DNA of 64,000 nt from Candidatus Hydrogenedentota bacterium (GCA_029552745.1 JAKPDK010000184.1:372001-436000), one strand, 5' to 3'. Shown: positions 7,567 through 17,081, counted from the stretch's first letter. Program-made: numbers and translations. The notes: generated from the sequence alone by a model not told the origin.

Positions 7567-9299
7567 AGGTGCTTTCACTCGGTCCCATTTTCGGCCAAAC
7601 GCCTCTGATCGCCAAGTCGTTTCGGTCCCAAAAGGGGCATGAAATCCGCACCCTCGCTTGCGTGGGCTTTTCGCCTCTTGCCGACACAGCCGATTATCTT
7701 TTCCAGCCTGGGGAACCCGTAAGTGAAATCCTTCGACGGATAAGCCCGGAATGGTCGCCGGACGTTCTCGTGTCTTGGTTGCCCGAGTTGGTACCTCCAC
7801 CGTTGGGTATCGAGCACTGCCCGCTCCCCACCGTGGCTATCGTGTCGGATTGGAGCCTTCGCTATCCATGCTTAGCCTATAATTTGTCACGATTTGACCT
7901 TGTATTAGTCGATAAGAAGGGGGCAACATTTTTTCGTCCGGTGGGAGTCGTTCCGGAATACCGCTTTCCTCTCTACTCCCATTGGACAGAGGTTCACCAA
8001 GATCAAGGACTCGAACGCGACATCGATATCTTGTTCGTCGGCAGCTTGAACAGCGCCATCCATGGTGAACGCTCGAGATTGCTAGAGAGAATCGCTGCGG
8101 CTCCCCAGCCATGGCATGTTGAAATCCGAGACGGAGTGTTTGGAGCAGCGTATGCCGCCCTGCTTAATCGCGCAAAAATCGTGGTGAATTACACGCTACG
8201 GGGAGAAATGAATCTGCGCTGTCTCGAGGCGACGGCGTGCGGCGCCCTCTTATTTATAGAAGAGACTAACTGGGAAATCGGTGATTGGTTTCGTCCCGGT
8301 CTAGAAGTGGTGCTGTACAATGAACAAAATATCCTCCCGCTACTGCAGCGTTACTTAAAAGATGATACCGAACGATCAAAAGTTGCCCAAGCTGGAAAAG
8401 AGCGGGCGATGCGTCTTGCCGGCGAAACGCGGCTTGATGACGTGCTTGACATCTTCGCTGCTTTAGAACCTTCGGAACGCCCCTACCTCAATTTCAGGGA
8501 ACACGACAAGCAACGGGCAGACATTTCCTTGTATTCTTTCGACATGGAGACGCCCATGGGTGCCTGGGCAGAATACTGTTTGCAGAAAGCCGCCGAAGAA
8601 GATTCGCAAAACGCGCTGGCGGCAGCAGCCTTAGGGTTTCGTGCTTACCATCGATCGTTGCGCGCCGACCCAGAGACCAGACAACAAGAACTCGGGGCTG
8701 CCCTTCACTGGTCAAAGGAAGCGTGCCGTCGCCGCCCCGAGTTAGCGGTGTTCCACTATAATCTCGCCGTTGTCTGTCGGGCGTGCGGTTTAAATGATCA
8801 GGCAATCGGTTTTATTGATGCTGCAAGGAAGTCAAATGACTGCGAGGATGCCCTTTTTCTCTATGGGGAAATGACTAACGCAGGTTATACCGGCTGGCTC
8901 AAAGCACTGTCCGAGGGTAGCGCGTCGGCTGATATGCTCCGGGGTATGGGTGCCGCCCTTCTCGCGGCAATCCTGTTGGACAAATGCCAGTGGGTAGAAG
9001 CATTGGAATCCGCTTCTTTTGCGGAGTCCTTGGGTCATAGAACCCGCGACGTTTACCTTATACGGGCGGCGGCTCTGGAACGACTTGGCGACACGCGACA
9101 GGCGACGGAAGAACTCGAAAAGGCGTTGGCTCTCAGCGCTTTTGACTACGAGTTGCGAATGCGTCTTGCGCAGGCGTATGCAAAGACCGGCCGTATGGCG
9201 GATTTACGAAAACTCGTTGATGAATCCGGGCGTATCTTTTCGCGCGTTCCTCATTTGACGGAGTGTGCGGAGATATTTTCAAGGCTTTTGCCAGCCTAA
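7563..9299 (+). CDS. CgeB-like glycosyltransferase with C-terminal TPR region
   Basis: 578 residues. The first ~330 look like a GT-B glycosyltransferase of the CgeB/glycos_transf_1_2 type. A first Rossmann half ends near VLVDKKGATFF, then DIDILFVGSLNSAIHGERSRLLERI opens the second half. AKIVVNYTLRGEMNLRCLEATACGALLFIEE is the typical sugar-nucleotide site with the Glu of the E-x7-E region. The rest, from about 345, is helical with TPR-like repeats (for example EAALHWSKEACRRRP and RAAALERLGDTRQATEELEKALAL). The donor and acceptor cannot be told from the sequence. It starts at GTG, overlapping the previous stop by 4 bases. It is convergent with lolD, whose stop adjoins it. Confidence 0.75.
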   Translation: MKVLSLGPIFGQTPLIAKSFRSQKGHEIRTLACVGFSPLADTADYLFQPGEPVSEILRRISPEWSPDVLVSWLPELVPPPLGIEHCPLPTVAIVSDWSLRYPCLAYNLSRFDLVLVDKKGATFFRPVGVVPEYRFPLYSHWTEVHQDQGLERDIDILFVGSLNSAIHGERSRLLERIAAAPQPWHVEIRDGVFGAAYAALLNRAKIVVNYTLRGEMNLRCLEATACGALLFIEETNWEIGDWFRPGLEVVLYNEQNILPLLQRYLKDDTERSKVAQAGKERAMRLAGETRLDDVLDIFAALEPSERPYLNFREHDKQRADISLYSFDMETPMGAWAEYCLQKAAEEDSQNALAAAALGFRAYHRSLRADPETRQQELGAALHWSKEACRRRPELAVFHYNLAVVCRACGLNDQAIGFIDAARKSNDCEDALFLYGEMTNAGYTGWLKALSEGSASADMLRGMGAALLAAILLDKCQWVEALESASFAESLGHRTRDVYLIRAAALERLGDTRQATEELEKALALSAFDYELRMRLAQAYAKTGRMADLRKLVDESGRIFSRVPHLTECAEIFSRLLPA

Positions 9300-9989
9300 T
9301 TACATTTTCCGCACGCTTGCCTGCCCTTCATGCAAATAAACCCAACGATCCGAACGTTCCCCAATGGAATCATCGTGGGACACAATCACCATGGTGACCC
9401 CTTCGGAACGATTTAGATTCCATAACAAGTCAATGATCTCGGCACCGGTGTTCTCGTCCAAGTTACCCGTGGGTTCATCCGCAAGCACAACGCTAGGACG
9501 ATTGAACAAAGCTCGAGCTATGGCGACGCGTTGCTGCTCTCCGCCACTCAACATTCCCGGTTTGTGATTGAGCCGCTCACCCAGTCCGACCTTGGTTAAC
9601 AACTCGACGGCACGGTCTTTGTGCACGTTTCTTTTGGAACCCTGGCAAAGGACGGGCATCATTACATTTTCAAGGGCGGTAAACTCAGGCAACAGGTGAT
9701 AAAACTGAAATACAAACCCCAGTTCACGATTGCGTAGTTGATTGACCTCTGCGCGAGATAATCGGGTTACATTTTGTCCCCTGAAAAGCACCTCGCCTGC
9801 CGTAGGGGTATCCAAAGTACCTAAAATATGCAAGAGCGTACTCTTGCCCGCGCCTGAAGGTCCGCTAACAGCGAGGATTTCTCCCTCGTAGATTTCAAGA
9901 TTGATCCCACGAAGGATACGCAGTTCGCGATTGCCGTCGTAAAAGGTTTTCACCAAGTTGCGGCATTCGATAATGACTTTTTTATTCAT
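9300..9989 (-). CDS. lolD: Lipoprotein-releasing ABC transporter ATPase LolD
   Basis: Cytoplasmic ATPase of the MacB/LolD class. It powers release of outer-membrane lipoproteins from the inner membrane with the LolC/E permease. Walker A is GPSGAGKST, the Q-loop region is GFVFQFYHLLPEFTALENV, the signature is LSGGEQQRVAIARAL and Walker B is VVLADEPTGNLD; the LolD-typical LPEFTALENV is present. 229 residues from ATG 9989. That ATG is embedded in the last codons of lolC, an 8-base overlap, which argues for it over upstream in-frame codons at 10013. A diderm cell envelope is implied. Confidence 0.93.
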   Translation of the reverse strand: MNKKVIIECRNLVKTFYDGNRELRILRGINLEIYEGEILAVSGPSGAGKSTLLHILGTLDTPTAGEVLFRGQNVTRLSRAEVNQLRNRELGFVFQFYHLLPEFTALENVMMPVLCQGSKRNVHKDRAVELLTKVGLGERLNHKPGMLSGGEQQRVAIARALFNRPSVVLADEPTGNLDENTGAEIIDLLWNLNRSEGVTMVIVSHDDSIGERSDRWVYLHEGQASVRKM

Positions 9990-11247
9990 TTCGTAACGCA
10001 TCCACCGGGTCAACGCGTGCAGCGCTCCACGCCGGATAAATCGTGGAAAGAAACGTTAAAATGACCGCCGAAATCGTAATGCTTGCCACATCCTGCCACA
10101 CAATGGCAACGGGAATGCGATCAAAATAGTAAATTTGCTGGTTAAACAGATCGACCCCAAGCATCCACGCGATGACGTTGGCAACCGGATTCAGATTGTG
10201 GGCGAGAAAGACTCCAAGTAATAACCCGCTCAGTGTGCCAGCCAATCCGATATACAGGCCTTGCAAAATAAATATCCGAATTATCGAACCCGTGCTGGTT
10301 CCTATGGTTCGGAGTATTCCGATGTCGCGTCGTTTTTCCATTACGATCATAATGAGGGTACTCGTTATGTTGAATGCGGCGACAAGTACGATGAAGACCA
10401 AAATAACGTACATGACCACCTTTTCTTGCACAAGCGCCTCAAAAAACGCCTGCTGACTTTCGTACCACGTCACCGTAGCGTACCCCAACTCTGATTCGAT
10501 CTTTTGGGCGACCCGACCTGCAATGTCGGGACTGGTGAGTTTACAATGCACGCCGTCGACACCCGGCTTGCCGGTGAGCATTTGCGCCGTCTCAATGTCT
10601 ACAAAGGCATACATGGCATCAAACTCGGACATCTGAGCCTGAGCGATGCCACTGACGCGTAACAGGAGTTCTTGCCCGGGTCGCAGCCCAAAGGGTGTGG
10701 TCTTGGTTCTTGGGGTGATGACAACCAATTCGTCGCCGACGGTTACCCGGAGCCTATCCGCCAGGACATACCCCAACATGATCTCTTTTTTGCCGGGAAG
10801 GTCCCCGAAGCCGAAGGTTCTACCGTTCTTGGTAGTCAAGTTATCGGCGATTTGTGTGACTGCGGTCTCCTTTTCAATGTCCACTCCCATAATGTAAGCG
10901 CCTTCATAGCGCGGCTCGGAGCCCCCAACCGTCTTGAGCAGTCCAAGAACCTCAATGTAAGGGCTTGCGGCAACGATTTCCGGACAAAGCTGGGTCACTT
11001 CATCCAACATATGTTGGGGATCAAGGACAGGGCGTCCAAAAGGGTCCATGATCGCAAGATGGGAACGGTTGCCGATAATGGTCGCGCGGAGTTCGATATC
11101 AAAACCGGTCATGACGCTCATTACAACAATGAGGGCGATAACTCCCACGCTGACTCCTGCGGTCGAAATGAGCGTGATGAGATTGATAAACCGGGTCTTT
11201 CGTTTGCCGCGCAGATAGCGCAAGGCAATAAACGATTCAAAGCCCAT
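9982..11247 (-). CDS. lolC: Lipoprotein-releasing permease LolC/LolE family
   Basis: Inner-membrane permease subunit with the FtsX-like four-helix plan. There is an N-terminal membrane segment (TAGVSVGVIALIVVMSVMTGF, about 29-49), a long periplasmic domain to about 280, then three membrane segments (VVMYVILVFIVLVAAFNITSTLIM, GLYIGLAGTLSGLLLGVFLA, and VASITISAVILTFLSTIYPAW). The N-terminal FIALRYLRGKRKTRFINLITLIS and the C-terminal PAWSAARVDPVDALRNE are family signatures. Only one permease gene lies next to lolD, so it probably acts as a homodimer, as in single-gene Lol systems. 421 residues. Confidence 0.92.
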   Translation of the reverse strand: MGFESFIALRYLRGKRKTRFINLITLISTAGVSVGVIALIVVMSVMTGFDIELRATIIGNRSHLAIMDPFGRPVLDPQHMLDEVTQLCPEIVAASPYIEVLGLLKTVGGSEPRYEGAYIMGVDIEKETAVTQIADNLTTKNGRTFGFGDLPGKKEIMLGYVLADRLRVTVGDELVVITPRTKTTPFGLRPGQELLLRVSGIAQAQMSEFDAMYAFVDIETAQMLTGKPGVDGVHCKLTSPDIAGRVAQKIESELGYATVTWYESQQAFFEALVQEKVVMYVILVFIVLVAAFNITSTLIMIVMEKRRDIGILRTIGTSTGSIIRIFILQGLYIGLAGTLSGLLLGVFLAHNLNPVANVIAWMLGVDLFNQQIYYFDRIPVAIVWQDVASITISAVILTFLSTIYPAWSAARVDPVDALRNE

Positions 11248-11316
11248 AAGCCTCGTTGTTTGTCCTTTCTGCTACCGGCGATGAAGTGTGACTTCAAGCG
11301 GACAAACCGCCCCGGT

Positions 11317-12822
11317 TCAGTCTAACGTACGCAGTTGAGGGAACAAAATGACATCGCGGATAGACGGAGAATCCGTGAGTAACATTGCAAGACGGTCAAT
11401 GCCGATGCCCAGCCCAGCCGTAGGAGGCATACCCACCTCCAAGGCAGTGATGAAGTCTTCATCAAGATGCTGTGCTTCGTCATCCCCCGCTTCCCGCTGC
11501 TTCACTTGTTCCATGAAACGTGCCCGTTGATCAATCGGGTCATTCAATTCTGAAAAGGCATTACAAAGTTCCAGCCTTCCCATAAATACCTGAAATCGTT
11601 CGGTAAGTGCGGGGTTATCCGGTTTTCGCTTCGCCAGCGGCGAAATCTCCACCGGATAGTCATAGAGAAATGTCGGCGATACCAGATGAGGAACGACCCG
11701 TTCTTTCATGACTTCATCTACGATTTTGCCATACCCTAAAGTGGCGTCAATTTCCACACCTGCAGATTCCGCGCGTCGCGCGGCTTCGTCTCTATCGCGT
11801 GTGGACTCGAGGTCAATGCCAGCAAATTCGCGGATAGCATCATGCAAGGCTATCCGACGCCAAGGACGCCCGGCACAAACTTGTTCACCCTGATAGGAGA
11901 ACGTCAAATCGCCCACCACCTTTTCGACCACATAGACAAAGAGTTCTTCAGTCTCATCCATTAATCCATTGTAATCTTGATACGCCTCGTAGAGTTCCAG
12001 CATCGTGAATTCGGGATTGTGACGCGTATCCACGCCCTCATTTCGAAAATTGCGATTCAGTTCATACACCCGCTCGAATCCTCCGACAATGAGGCGTTTC
12101 AAATATAATTCGGGAGCGATTCGCAGATAAAAATGCCGGTCATACGTATTGTGATACGTAATAAAGGGTCTGGCAGTCGCACCACCTGGGATAGGATGTA
12201 ACATGGGTGTTTCCACTTCCAAAAACCCACGCGAATCCAGCCATTCCCGTAACGCACCCACAATGCGACTCCGTTTCCGGAAAACCTCACGCACTTCGGG
12301 ATTCGCCACTAGGTCGAGGTAACGTCTCCGGTACCGCGTTTCTACGTCGGTAAGACCGTGGTATTTTTCCGGGAGAGGCCGAAGCGACTTCGTGAGAAGC
12401 GTATAGGACTCGGCAAACACCGTGATCTCACCCGTCCGAGTACGTTTGATGGGACCGGACACGCCGATGAAATCACCGATATCTATGTCGTCCAGGGCAG
12501 CATAGGCTTCTTCTCCGATATTCTTGATGCCGAAAAAGACCTGGATTTTGCCGCCCTCATCCCTTAAATCCGCAAAAGTGCTTTTCCCGTGACAACGCAA
12601 TGCGGTAATACGGCCTGCCAACGTGGCCTGCTGTGAGGGAGGCGTTTCCGAAGCGACCGATTCCGCTTTTGTGAAGGCCGCAACGGCTTCAGGGATAGTT
12701 GTTGTGCGTACAAATTTGTGTTTGAACGGGTTGTCGCCTCGAGCACGAATACGCTCGAGCTTTTCTATACGATTTTGTATCAGTTCCTGTTCTGTCGAAT
12801 GGTGTTCATTCTCTTGTTGCAT
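11317..12822 (-). CDS. lysS: Lysyl-tRNA synthetase, class II
   Basis: Charges tRNA-Lys. The N-terminal OB-fold anticodon domain (about 50-150, VSGPIKRTRTGEITVFAESYTLL) is followed by the class II core. Motif 1 region FLEVETPMLHPIPGGATARPF, motif 2 FRNEGVDTRHNPEFTMLELYEAY and motif 3 GLGIGIDRLAMLL are all intact. Length is about 501 residues, normal for LysS. ATG 12822 (MQQENEHH) is favoured; an in-frame ATG at 12849 would add nine residues and has no ribosome site either. It sits alone between lolC and prfB, on the same strand as both. Confidence 0.95.
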   Translation of the reverse strand: MQQENEHHSTEQELIQNRIEKLERIRARGDNPFKHKFVRTTTIPEAVAAFTKAESVASETPPSQQATLAGRITALRCHGKSTFADLRDEGGKIQVFFGIKNIGEEAYAALDDIDIGDFIGVSGPIKRTRTGEITVFAESYTLLTKSLRPLPEKYHGLTDVETRYRRRYLDLVANPEVREVFRKRSRIVGALREWLDSRGFLEVETPMLHPIPGGATARPFITYHNTYDRHFYLRIAPELYLKRLIVGGFERVYELNRNFRNEGVDTRHNPEFTMLELYEAYQDYNGLMDETEELFVYVVEKVVGDLTFSYQGEQVCAGRPWRRIALHDAIREFAGIDLESTRDRDEAARRAESAGVEIDATLGYGKIVDEVMKERVVPHLVSPTFLYDYPVEISPLAKRKPDNPALTERFQVFMGRLELCNAFSELNDPIDQRARFMEQVKQREAGDDEAQHLDEDFITALEVGMPPTAGLGIGIDRLAMLLTDSPSIRDVILFPQLRTLD

Positions 12823-12905
12823 ATTTGTAACCCTATCTATCCAGATCATCTACCATTATGACGAAAAGGTCCGTCCGTCAAACCACTCACATGGTTTTCA
12901 ACTCC

Positions 12906-14024
12906 TTACACGCTCGCGTCGGCCCTTTTCGAGAGTTTCAATTTCAGAAATGCCTCAACGAATAGGTCTATTTCCCCATCAAGCACGCGGTCCACATTGG
13001 ACGTTTCAACTTCAGTACGGTGGTCTTTCACCATTTGATAAGGGTGGAGCACATAACTGCGAATCTGACTGCCCCACGCAACGTCCATTTGGTTTTCGCG
13101 ACCGGCAATGCGTTCGGCTTCTTTCTTTTTCATTTCTCGGTCATAGAGACGCGCCTTGAGCATTTCCATCGCCACGGCGCGGTTTCGGTGTTGCGAACGC
13201 TCGATCTGGCAGGCAACAACTATTCCCGAAGGGATGTGAATGAGACGCACCGCCGAACTGGTTTTATTCACTTTCTGACCACCGGGACCACTCGAACGGA
13301 ACGTCTCCATCCGAATGTCTTCCTCCTTGATTTCGATTTGGATGCTTTCATCCAGTTGGGGCACCACTTCGATGGCGGCAAAAGACGTGTGCCGTCGGCT
13401 GTTCGCATCGAAAGGTGAAATCCGCACAAGACGATGGACACCTTCTTCTGATTTCAAATAGCCGTAAGCAAACGGCCCCTCGACGGACAAGGTGGCGCTT
13501 TTCAACCCCGCTTCTTCTCCCGGTTGATAATCCATCAATTCCACCGTGAACTCTTTTCGTTCGCAGTATCGAACGATCATGCGATAGAGCATACTTGCCC
13601 AGTCACACGACTCGGTGCCACCTGCGCCAGGGTGAATGTTGACAATGGCGGGACGTGAGTCACGCGGATCGGAAAAAAGACTGGTGATCTCCAGCTGGTC
13701 GATCTTCTTGGCGATTTTCTGCAGTTCTGCCGTAATTTCTGAGACCATGGACTCGTCTTGTTCCGCACGCGCGAGATCCAACAAAACCCGCACATCCTCC
13801 AGTTCCGTGCCAAGACGTTCGGGTTCTTCCACGGTGGTTTTGAGATTCTTGATTCGCTGCATCACTTTCTGCGCAGCTTCGGGATCGTTCCAAAATCCAT
13901 CGACAGAAGTCTGCGCTTCCAGACGTGCGATTTCCTCTTTAAGCGCATCAATATTGAGACAACGACGAAGTTCCTGAAACCGCGCCGCGTAATCCTCCAG
14001 TTGTGCTAGTTCTTCTTCATACAT
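12906..14024 (-). CDS. prfB: Peptide chain release factor 2, without programmed frameshift
   Basis: RF2 terminates at UGA and UAA. The tripeptide anticodon SPF is in VRISPFDAN, and the peptidyl-hydrolysis GGQ is in SSGPGGQKVNKTSSAVRL. Length is 372 residues, the usual size. Many bacterial prfB genes carry an in-frame UGA near codon 25 that needs +1 frameshifting. Here the region (LRRCLNIDALKEE) reads straight through in one frame, so that autoregulation is absent. The ATG at 14024 is the only sensible start. It lies between lysS and cdsA on the minus strand. Confidence 0.95.
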   Translation of the reverse strand: MYEEELAQLEDYAARFQELRRCLNIDALKEEIARLEAQTSVDGFWNDPEAAQKVMQRIKNLKTTVEEPERLGTELEDVRVLLDLARAEQDESMVSEITAELQKIAKKIDQLEITSLFSDPRDSRPAIVNIHPGAGGTESCDWASMLYRMIVRYCERKEFTVELMDYQPGEEAGLKSATLSVEGPFAYGYLKSEEGVHRLVRISPFDANSRRHTSFAAIEVVPQLDESIQIEIKEEDIRMETFRSSGPGGQKVNKTSSAVRLIHIPSGIVVACQIERSQHRNRAVAMEMLKARLYDREMKKKEAERIAGRENQMDVAWGSQIRSYVLHPYQMVKDHRTEVETSNVDRVLDGEIDLFVEAFLKLKLSKRADASV

Positions 14025-14064
14025 GATCTATCTGCTGTGTCTCCGGTTTATGGGGTTAGAAGCC

Positions 14065-14907
14065 TCACATAAAATCATGGTTGGGCACGTAGATATAGTA
14101 CAGGATGGGCGCAGCGAACAAGAAACCGTCGCATCGATCGAGTACACCGCCATGTCCTGGGAAAAACGCGCCGGAATCCTTGACGCCAGCATCGCGTTTC
14201 AAGCACGATTCCGTCAGATCGCCGATTTGTGCCACAATCGACATTAGCGCAGCCGCCTTCAAACTACTCCAAATGTTCCAACCCGGTAACTCACCTGCCC
14301 CGGTCTTCTGCCAGAAAACATGCAACAATGCTACGCCAACGAGTGCCGCCAAGAATCCGCCGAAGGCACCTTCCCACGTTTTCCGCGGACTGACCTTCGG
14401 GGCTAACGGATGAGCGCCCGCCAAACTTCCTACAACGTAAGCCGCCGTGTCGGTGAGTACCACTACGACAAATAAGAAGGTCACAAGCAACGGGCCGACC
14501 CCAGGCGTTCTCTGAATTAACAAGACGTGGGCGCTAAACCAGCCTACGTAAAAAACCCCAAAAGCGGAACTGGTCAAGCCAGCCACAGAATGTTGCCCCC
14601 TTACAATGTGCAACGATGCTACCAGTAATAAACCGCCCCAAAGCACAAAATTGGTCACGTGGATGTCAGCCCCATACCCACTTATTGTCACCAATACCCC
14701 TGCAACGATGCCGCCAATCGTTTCCGGGGAGATCGCGCGCGCCCGCACAATCGCATAATATTCGTAAAGTCCCACACCCGACAGAAACGCCACAAAAAGG
14801 GCGAATCCCCACGAAAAACGAGGACTCCATATCAGGAAAAGCACGACAGGCAGTACAACCGTCGCGGTGACAATTCTTAAGAGGATACGTTGTGTCTTAC
14901 TGCTCAT
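14065..14907 (-). CDS. cdsA: Phosphatidate cytidylyltransferase CdsA
   Basis: Integral membrane enzyme making CDP-diacylglycerol from phosphatidate and CTP, the branch point of phospholipid synthesis. About eight membrane segments are seen. The C-terminal CDS signature is present: S-x8-KR in LTESCLKRDAGVKDSGAFFPGHGGVLDRCDG. The earlier conserved VLTDTAAYVVGSLAG and SPRKTWEGAFGG also match. Start ATG 14907 overlaps the uppS stop by ATGA, giving 280 residues; a longer upstream frame reads through uppS in the wrong frame and is not used. Paired with uppS, as in many bacteria. Confidence 0.93.
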   Translation of the reverse strand: MSSKTQRILLRIVTATVVLPVVLFLIWSPRFSWGFALFVAFLSGVGLYEYYAIVRARAISPETIGGIVAGVLVTISGYGADIHVTNFVLWGGLLLVASLHIVRGQHSVAGLTSSAFGVFYVGWFSAHVLLIQRTPGVGPLLVTFLFVVVVLTDTAAYVVGSLAGAHPLAPKVSPRKTWEGAFGGFLAALVGVALLHVFWQKTGAGELPGWNIWSSLKAAALMSIVAQIGDLTESCLKRDAGVKDSGAFFPGHGGVLDRCDGFLFAAPILYYIYVPNHDFM

Positions 14908-15641
14908 TTGGAACGCGTGCGGCCCCCGAAACGACGTTGGCGCGACTGAAACTCTGCGATGGCTTCGTATAAATGCTCCTTGCGGAAATCCGGCCAAAGC
15001 GTAGGGGTTACATATATTTCCGCATAGGAAAGCTGCCAAAGCATAAAGTTACTGATACGCATTTCTCCGCTAGTGCGAATAAGTAAATCGACATCCGGAA
15101 ACCTGGGCTCGTATAAGTACTGTGAAAATACGTTTTCATCTATTTGCTGAGGCGTCAACCTACCGGCTTGAACTTCCTCGGCTATTTTCCGCGAGGCATC
15201 GACGATCTCCGCCCGAGCCCCGTAGTTCAAAGCCACCAACACCGTCATGGATTTGTTTGCAGCGGTCCGTTCCATAGCATATTCCAAATCTTGACGTGCC
15301 TTACTCGGAAGGGCATCGAGTCTTCCTATGGCGCGAATGCGTATATCTTGTTGGTGAATCTCTTCCAGTTCGAGTGCGATATACTTGCTCAACAAACGAA
15401 ATAATGTGCTAATCTCCGTTTTGGAACGCCGCCAGTTTTCGGTGGAAAACGCATAGAGTGTTAGGGCTTCCACTTTGCCCAATTCGCGACATGCCTCAAT
15501 CACGGCGCGGACGCTTTTGGCGCCGGCTTCATGACCTGCCGCACGGCTGACGCCATGAAGACGAGCCCATCTGCTGTTACCGTCCATAATGATGGCGATA
15601 TGACGAGGTATACGTTGTTGATCCAGACGGGCTACCTTCAT
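14904..15641 (-). CDS. uppS: Isoprenyl (undecaprenyl) diphosphate synthase UppS
   Basis: Cis-prenyltransferase that extends farnesyl diphosphate with IPP to the C55 carrier for peptidoglycan and O-antigen. Signature blocks are HIAIIMDGNSRWARLHG (the catalytic Asp in DGN, with Ser replacing the commoner Gly), GHEAGAKSVRAV, LTLYAFSTENWRR and PDVDLLIRTSGEMRISNFMLWQLSYAEIY. 245 residues, normal length. Translationally coupled to cdsA by a 4-base overlap. A terminator separates it from frr upstream, so it probably has its own promoter in the 110 bases between. Confidence 0.95.
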   Translation of the reverse strand: MKVARLDQQRIPRHIAIIMDGNSRWARLHGVSRAAGHEAGAKSVRAVIEACRELGKVEALTLYAFSTENWRRSKTEISTLFRLLSKYIALELEEIHQQDIRIRAIGRLDALPSKARQDLEYAMERTAANKSMTVLVALNYGARAEIVDASRKIAEEVQAGRLTPQQIDENVFSQYLYEPRFPDVDLLIRTSGEMRISNFMLWQLSYAEIYVTPTLWPDFRKEHLYEAIAEFQSRQRRFGGRTRSK

Positions 15642-15674
15642 GCACGGCCTCTATCCATGAGAAAACACGTTTAT

Positions 15675-15715
15675 AAAAAAGAACCGCGGATGAAGCACAT
15701 GATGCCATTCCGCGG
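15675..15715 (-). terminator. Rho-independent terminator after frr
   Basis: On the minus strand CCGCGGA (15715-15709) pairs perfectly with TCCGCGG (15690-15684) across an 18-base loop, followed by TTCTTTTTT (15683-15675). It lies 37 bases after the frr stop and before uppS, so it ends the rpsB-tsf-pyrH-frr transcript, possibly with some readthrough into uppS-cdsA. Confidence 0.8.
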
Positions 15716-15751
15716 GAAGTGATCACTCAAAAAACGCAGGAGCCACGCGTA

Positions 15752-16309
15752 TCATACCTCCATGACCTCTGCTTCTTTTTTCTTAAGGACGTCTTCGACC
15801 TTTTCGATATAGTCATCGGTCAGTTTCTGCAAATCTCCCGTGATCTTATGGGCTTCATCCTCGGGGATTTTTCCGTCTTTCTGATCTTTTTTTACCGCAT
15901 CCACCGCGTGACGTCGGACGTTTCGAATGGCAACCCGCGCTTCTTCTGCCAATTTCCCAAGTAACTTTACCAAGTCCTTCCTACGCTCCTCCGTCAAGGG
16001 AGGAATAGGAATCCGCACTACGCGCCCGTCATTGGAAGGTGTCAGATCTAAGGGCGACGCTAAAATAGCCTTTTCGATAGCGCCGATCTGTGTTTTGTCC
16101 CAGGGTGTGATGACCAGCAGTCGGGGTTCCGGTGCTGTCACCGTGGCGATCTGGTTGAGTTTCATCTTGGTGCCATACATTTCCACTTCGACCACGTCCA
16201 ACAAACCGATAGACGCGCGTCCTGTTCGGATGGTGCTCAGCTCATGTTTGAAAGCCTCAACGGCTTTCTCCATTTTGGCGCGTGCCTCTTTCATTACGGG
16301 GTGTTCCAT
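15752..16309 (-). CDS. frr: Ribosome recycling factor
   Basis: Splits post-termination ribosomes with EF-G. The whole 185-residue RRF fold is recognisable: N-terminal helix MEKAVEAFKHELSTIRTGRAS, LNQIATVTAPEPRLLVITPWD in domain II, and the C-terminal helices RKDLVKLLGKLAEEARVAIRNVRR and LTDDYIEKVEDVLKKKEAEVMEV. It follows pyrH by 3 bases in the classic rpsB-tsf-pyrH-frr order. Confidence 0.97.
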   Translation of the reverse strand: MEHPVMKEARAKMEKAVEAFKHELSTIRTGRASIGLLDVVEVEMYGTKMKLNQIATVTAPEPRLLVITPWDKTQIGAIEKAILASPLDLTPSNDGRVVRIPIPPLTEERRKDLVKLLGKLAEEARVAIRNVRRHAVDAVKKDQKDGKIPEDEAHKITGDLQKLTDDYIEKVEDVLKKKEAEVMEV

Positions 16310-16312
16310 CGG

Positions 16313-17035
16313 TCAGTCTCCTCTCACGATTGTCCCGATTGGTTCTCCTTGCAATGCTTTAATAATACTACCCGGCTTGGTCAGATTAAAGACCAGAATG
16401 GGCAGGTTATTCTCCCGGCATAGCGAAATGGCGGTGGCATCCATAACCCCGAGGTTTTTCGCCAAGGCATCTGTAAAAGTGATTTCGTCGTATTTTCTTG
16501 CGGTTGGGTTCTTCATCGGATCCGAATCAAACACGCCATCTACGCGCGTGGCTTTGAACAAAATATCGGCACCGATTTCATTTGCGCGCAACGCGGCGGC
16601 TGTATCGGTCGTGAAAAACGGATTGCCGGTGCCCGCACCAAAAATGACGACACGGCGCTTTTCCAAATGACGCAGAGCTCGACGACGAATGTAAGGCTCT
16701 GCAACGGGACGCATTTCGATAGCCGTCATCACGCGAGTTGCCACGCCTTTATCTTCCAAACACGCTTGAATGGCTAATGCATTAATTACGGTCGCCAACA
16801 TCCCCATGTAGTCTCCCGTCGGCCGATCCGGACCGCCGGCAAACCCTTGAGCGCAGCGAAAAATATTCCCACCACCAACGACCAAACCGATTGAGGTACC
16901 CATCCGATGAGCCTCAGCAATCTCGTTGCAAAATCGGTCGACGGTTTCAAAATCTATTGTTGTTTGGCGCTTAGGCCCCATGAGGGCTTCCCCACTCAGT
17001 TTAAGTACAATACGCCGATATACCGCGGCGGCCAT
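16313..17035 (-). CDS. pyrH: UMP kinase PyrH
   Basis: Bacterial-type uridylate kinase (amino acid kinase fold), UMP + ATP to UDP + ADP. Conserved blocks are [13 protein letters not shown] (ATP loop), [58 protein letters not shown] and the C-terminal [15 protein letters not shown]. 240 residues, full length. Its stop is 3 bases from frr; a 46-base gap separates it from tsf. Confidence 0.97.
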   Translation of the reverse strand: MAAAVYRRIVLKLSGEALMGPKRQTTIDFETVDRFCNEIAEAHRMGTSIGLVVGGGNIFRCAQGFAGGPDRPTGDYMGMLATVINALAIQACLEDKGVATRVMTAIEMRPVAEPYIRRRALRHLEKRRVVIFGAGTGNPFFTTDTAAALRANEIGADILFKATRVDGVFDSDPMKNPTARKYDEITFTDALAKNLGVMDATAISLCRENNLPILVFNLTKPGSIIKALQGEPIGTIVRGD

Positions 17036-17081
17036 CGGAAACCCTCCCTATTTCGTTGTACAGCGGGAAACCTATAGAGAA

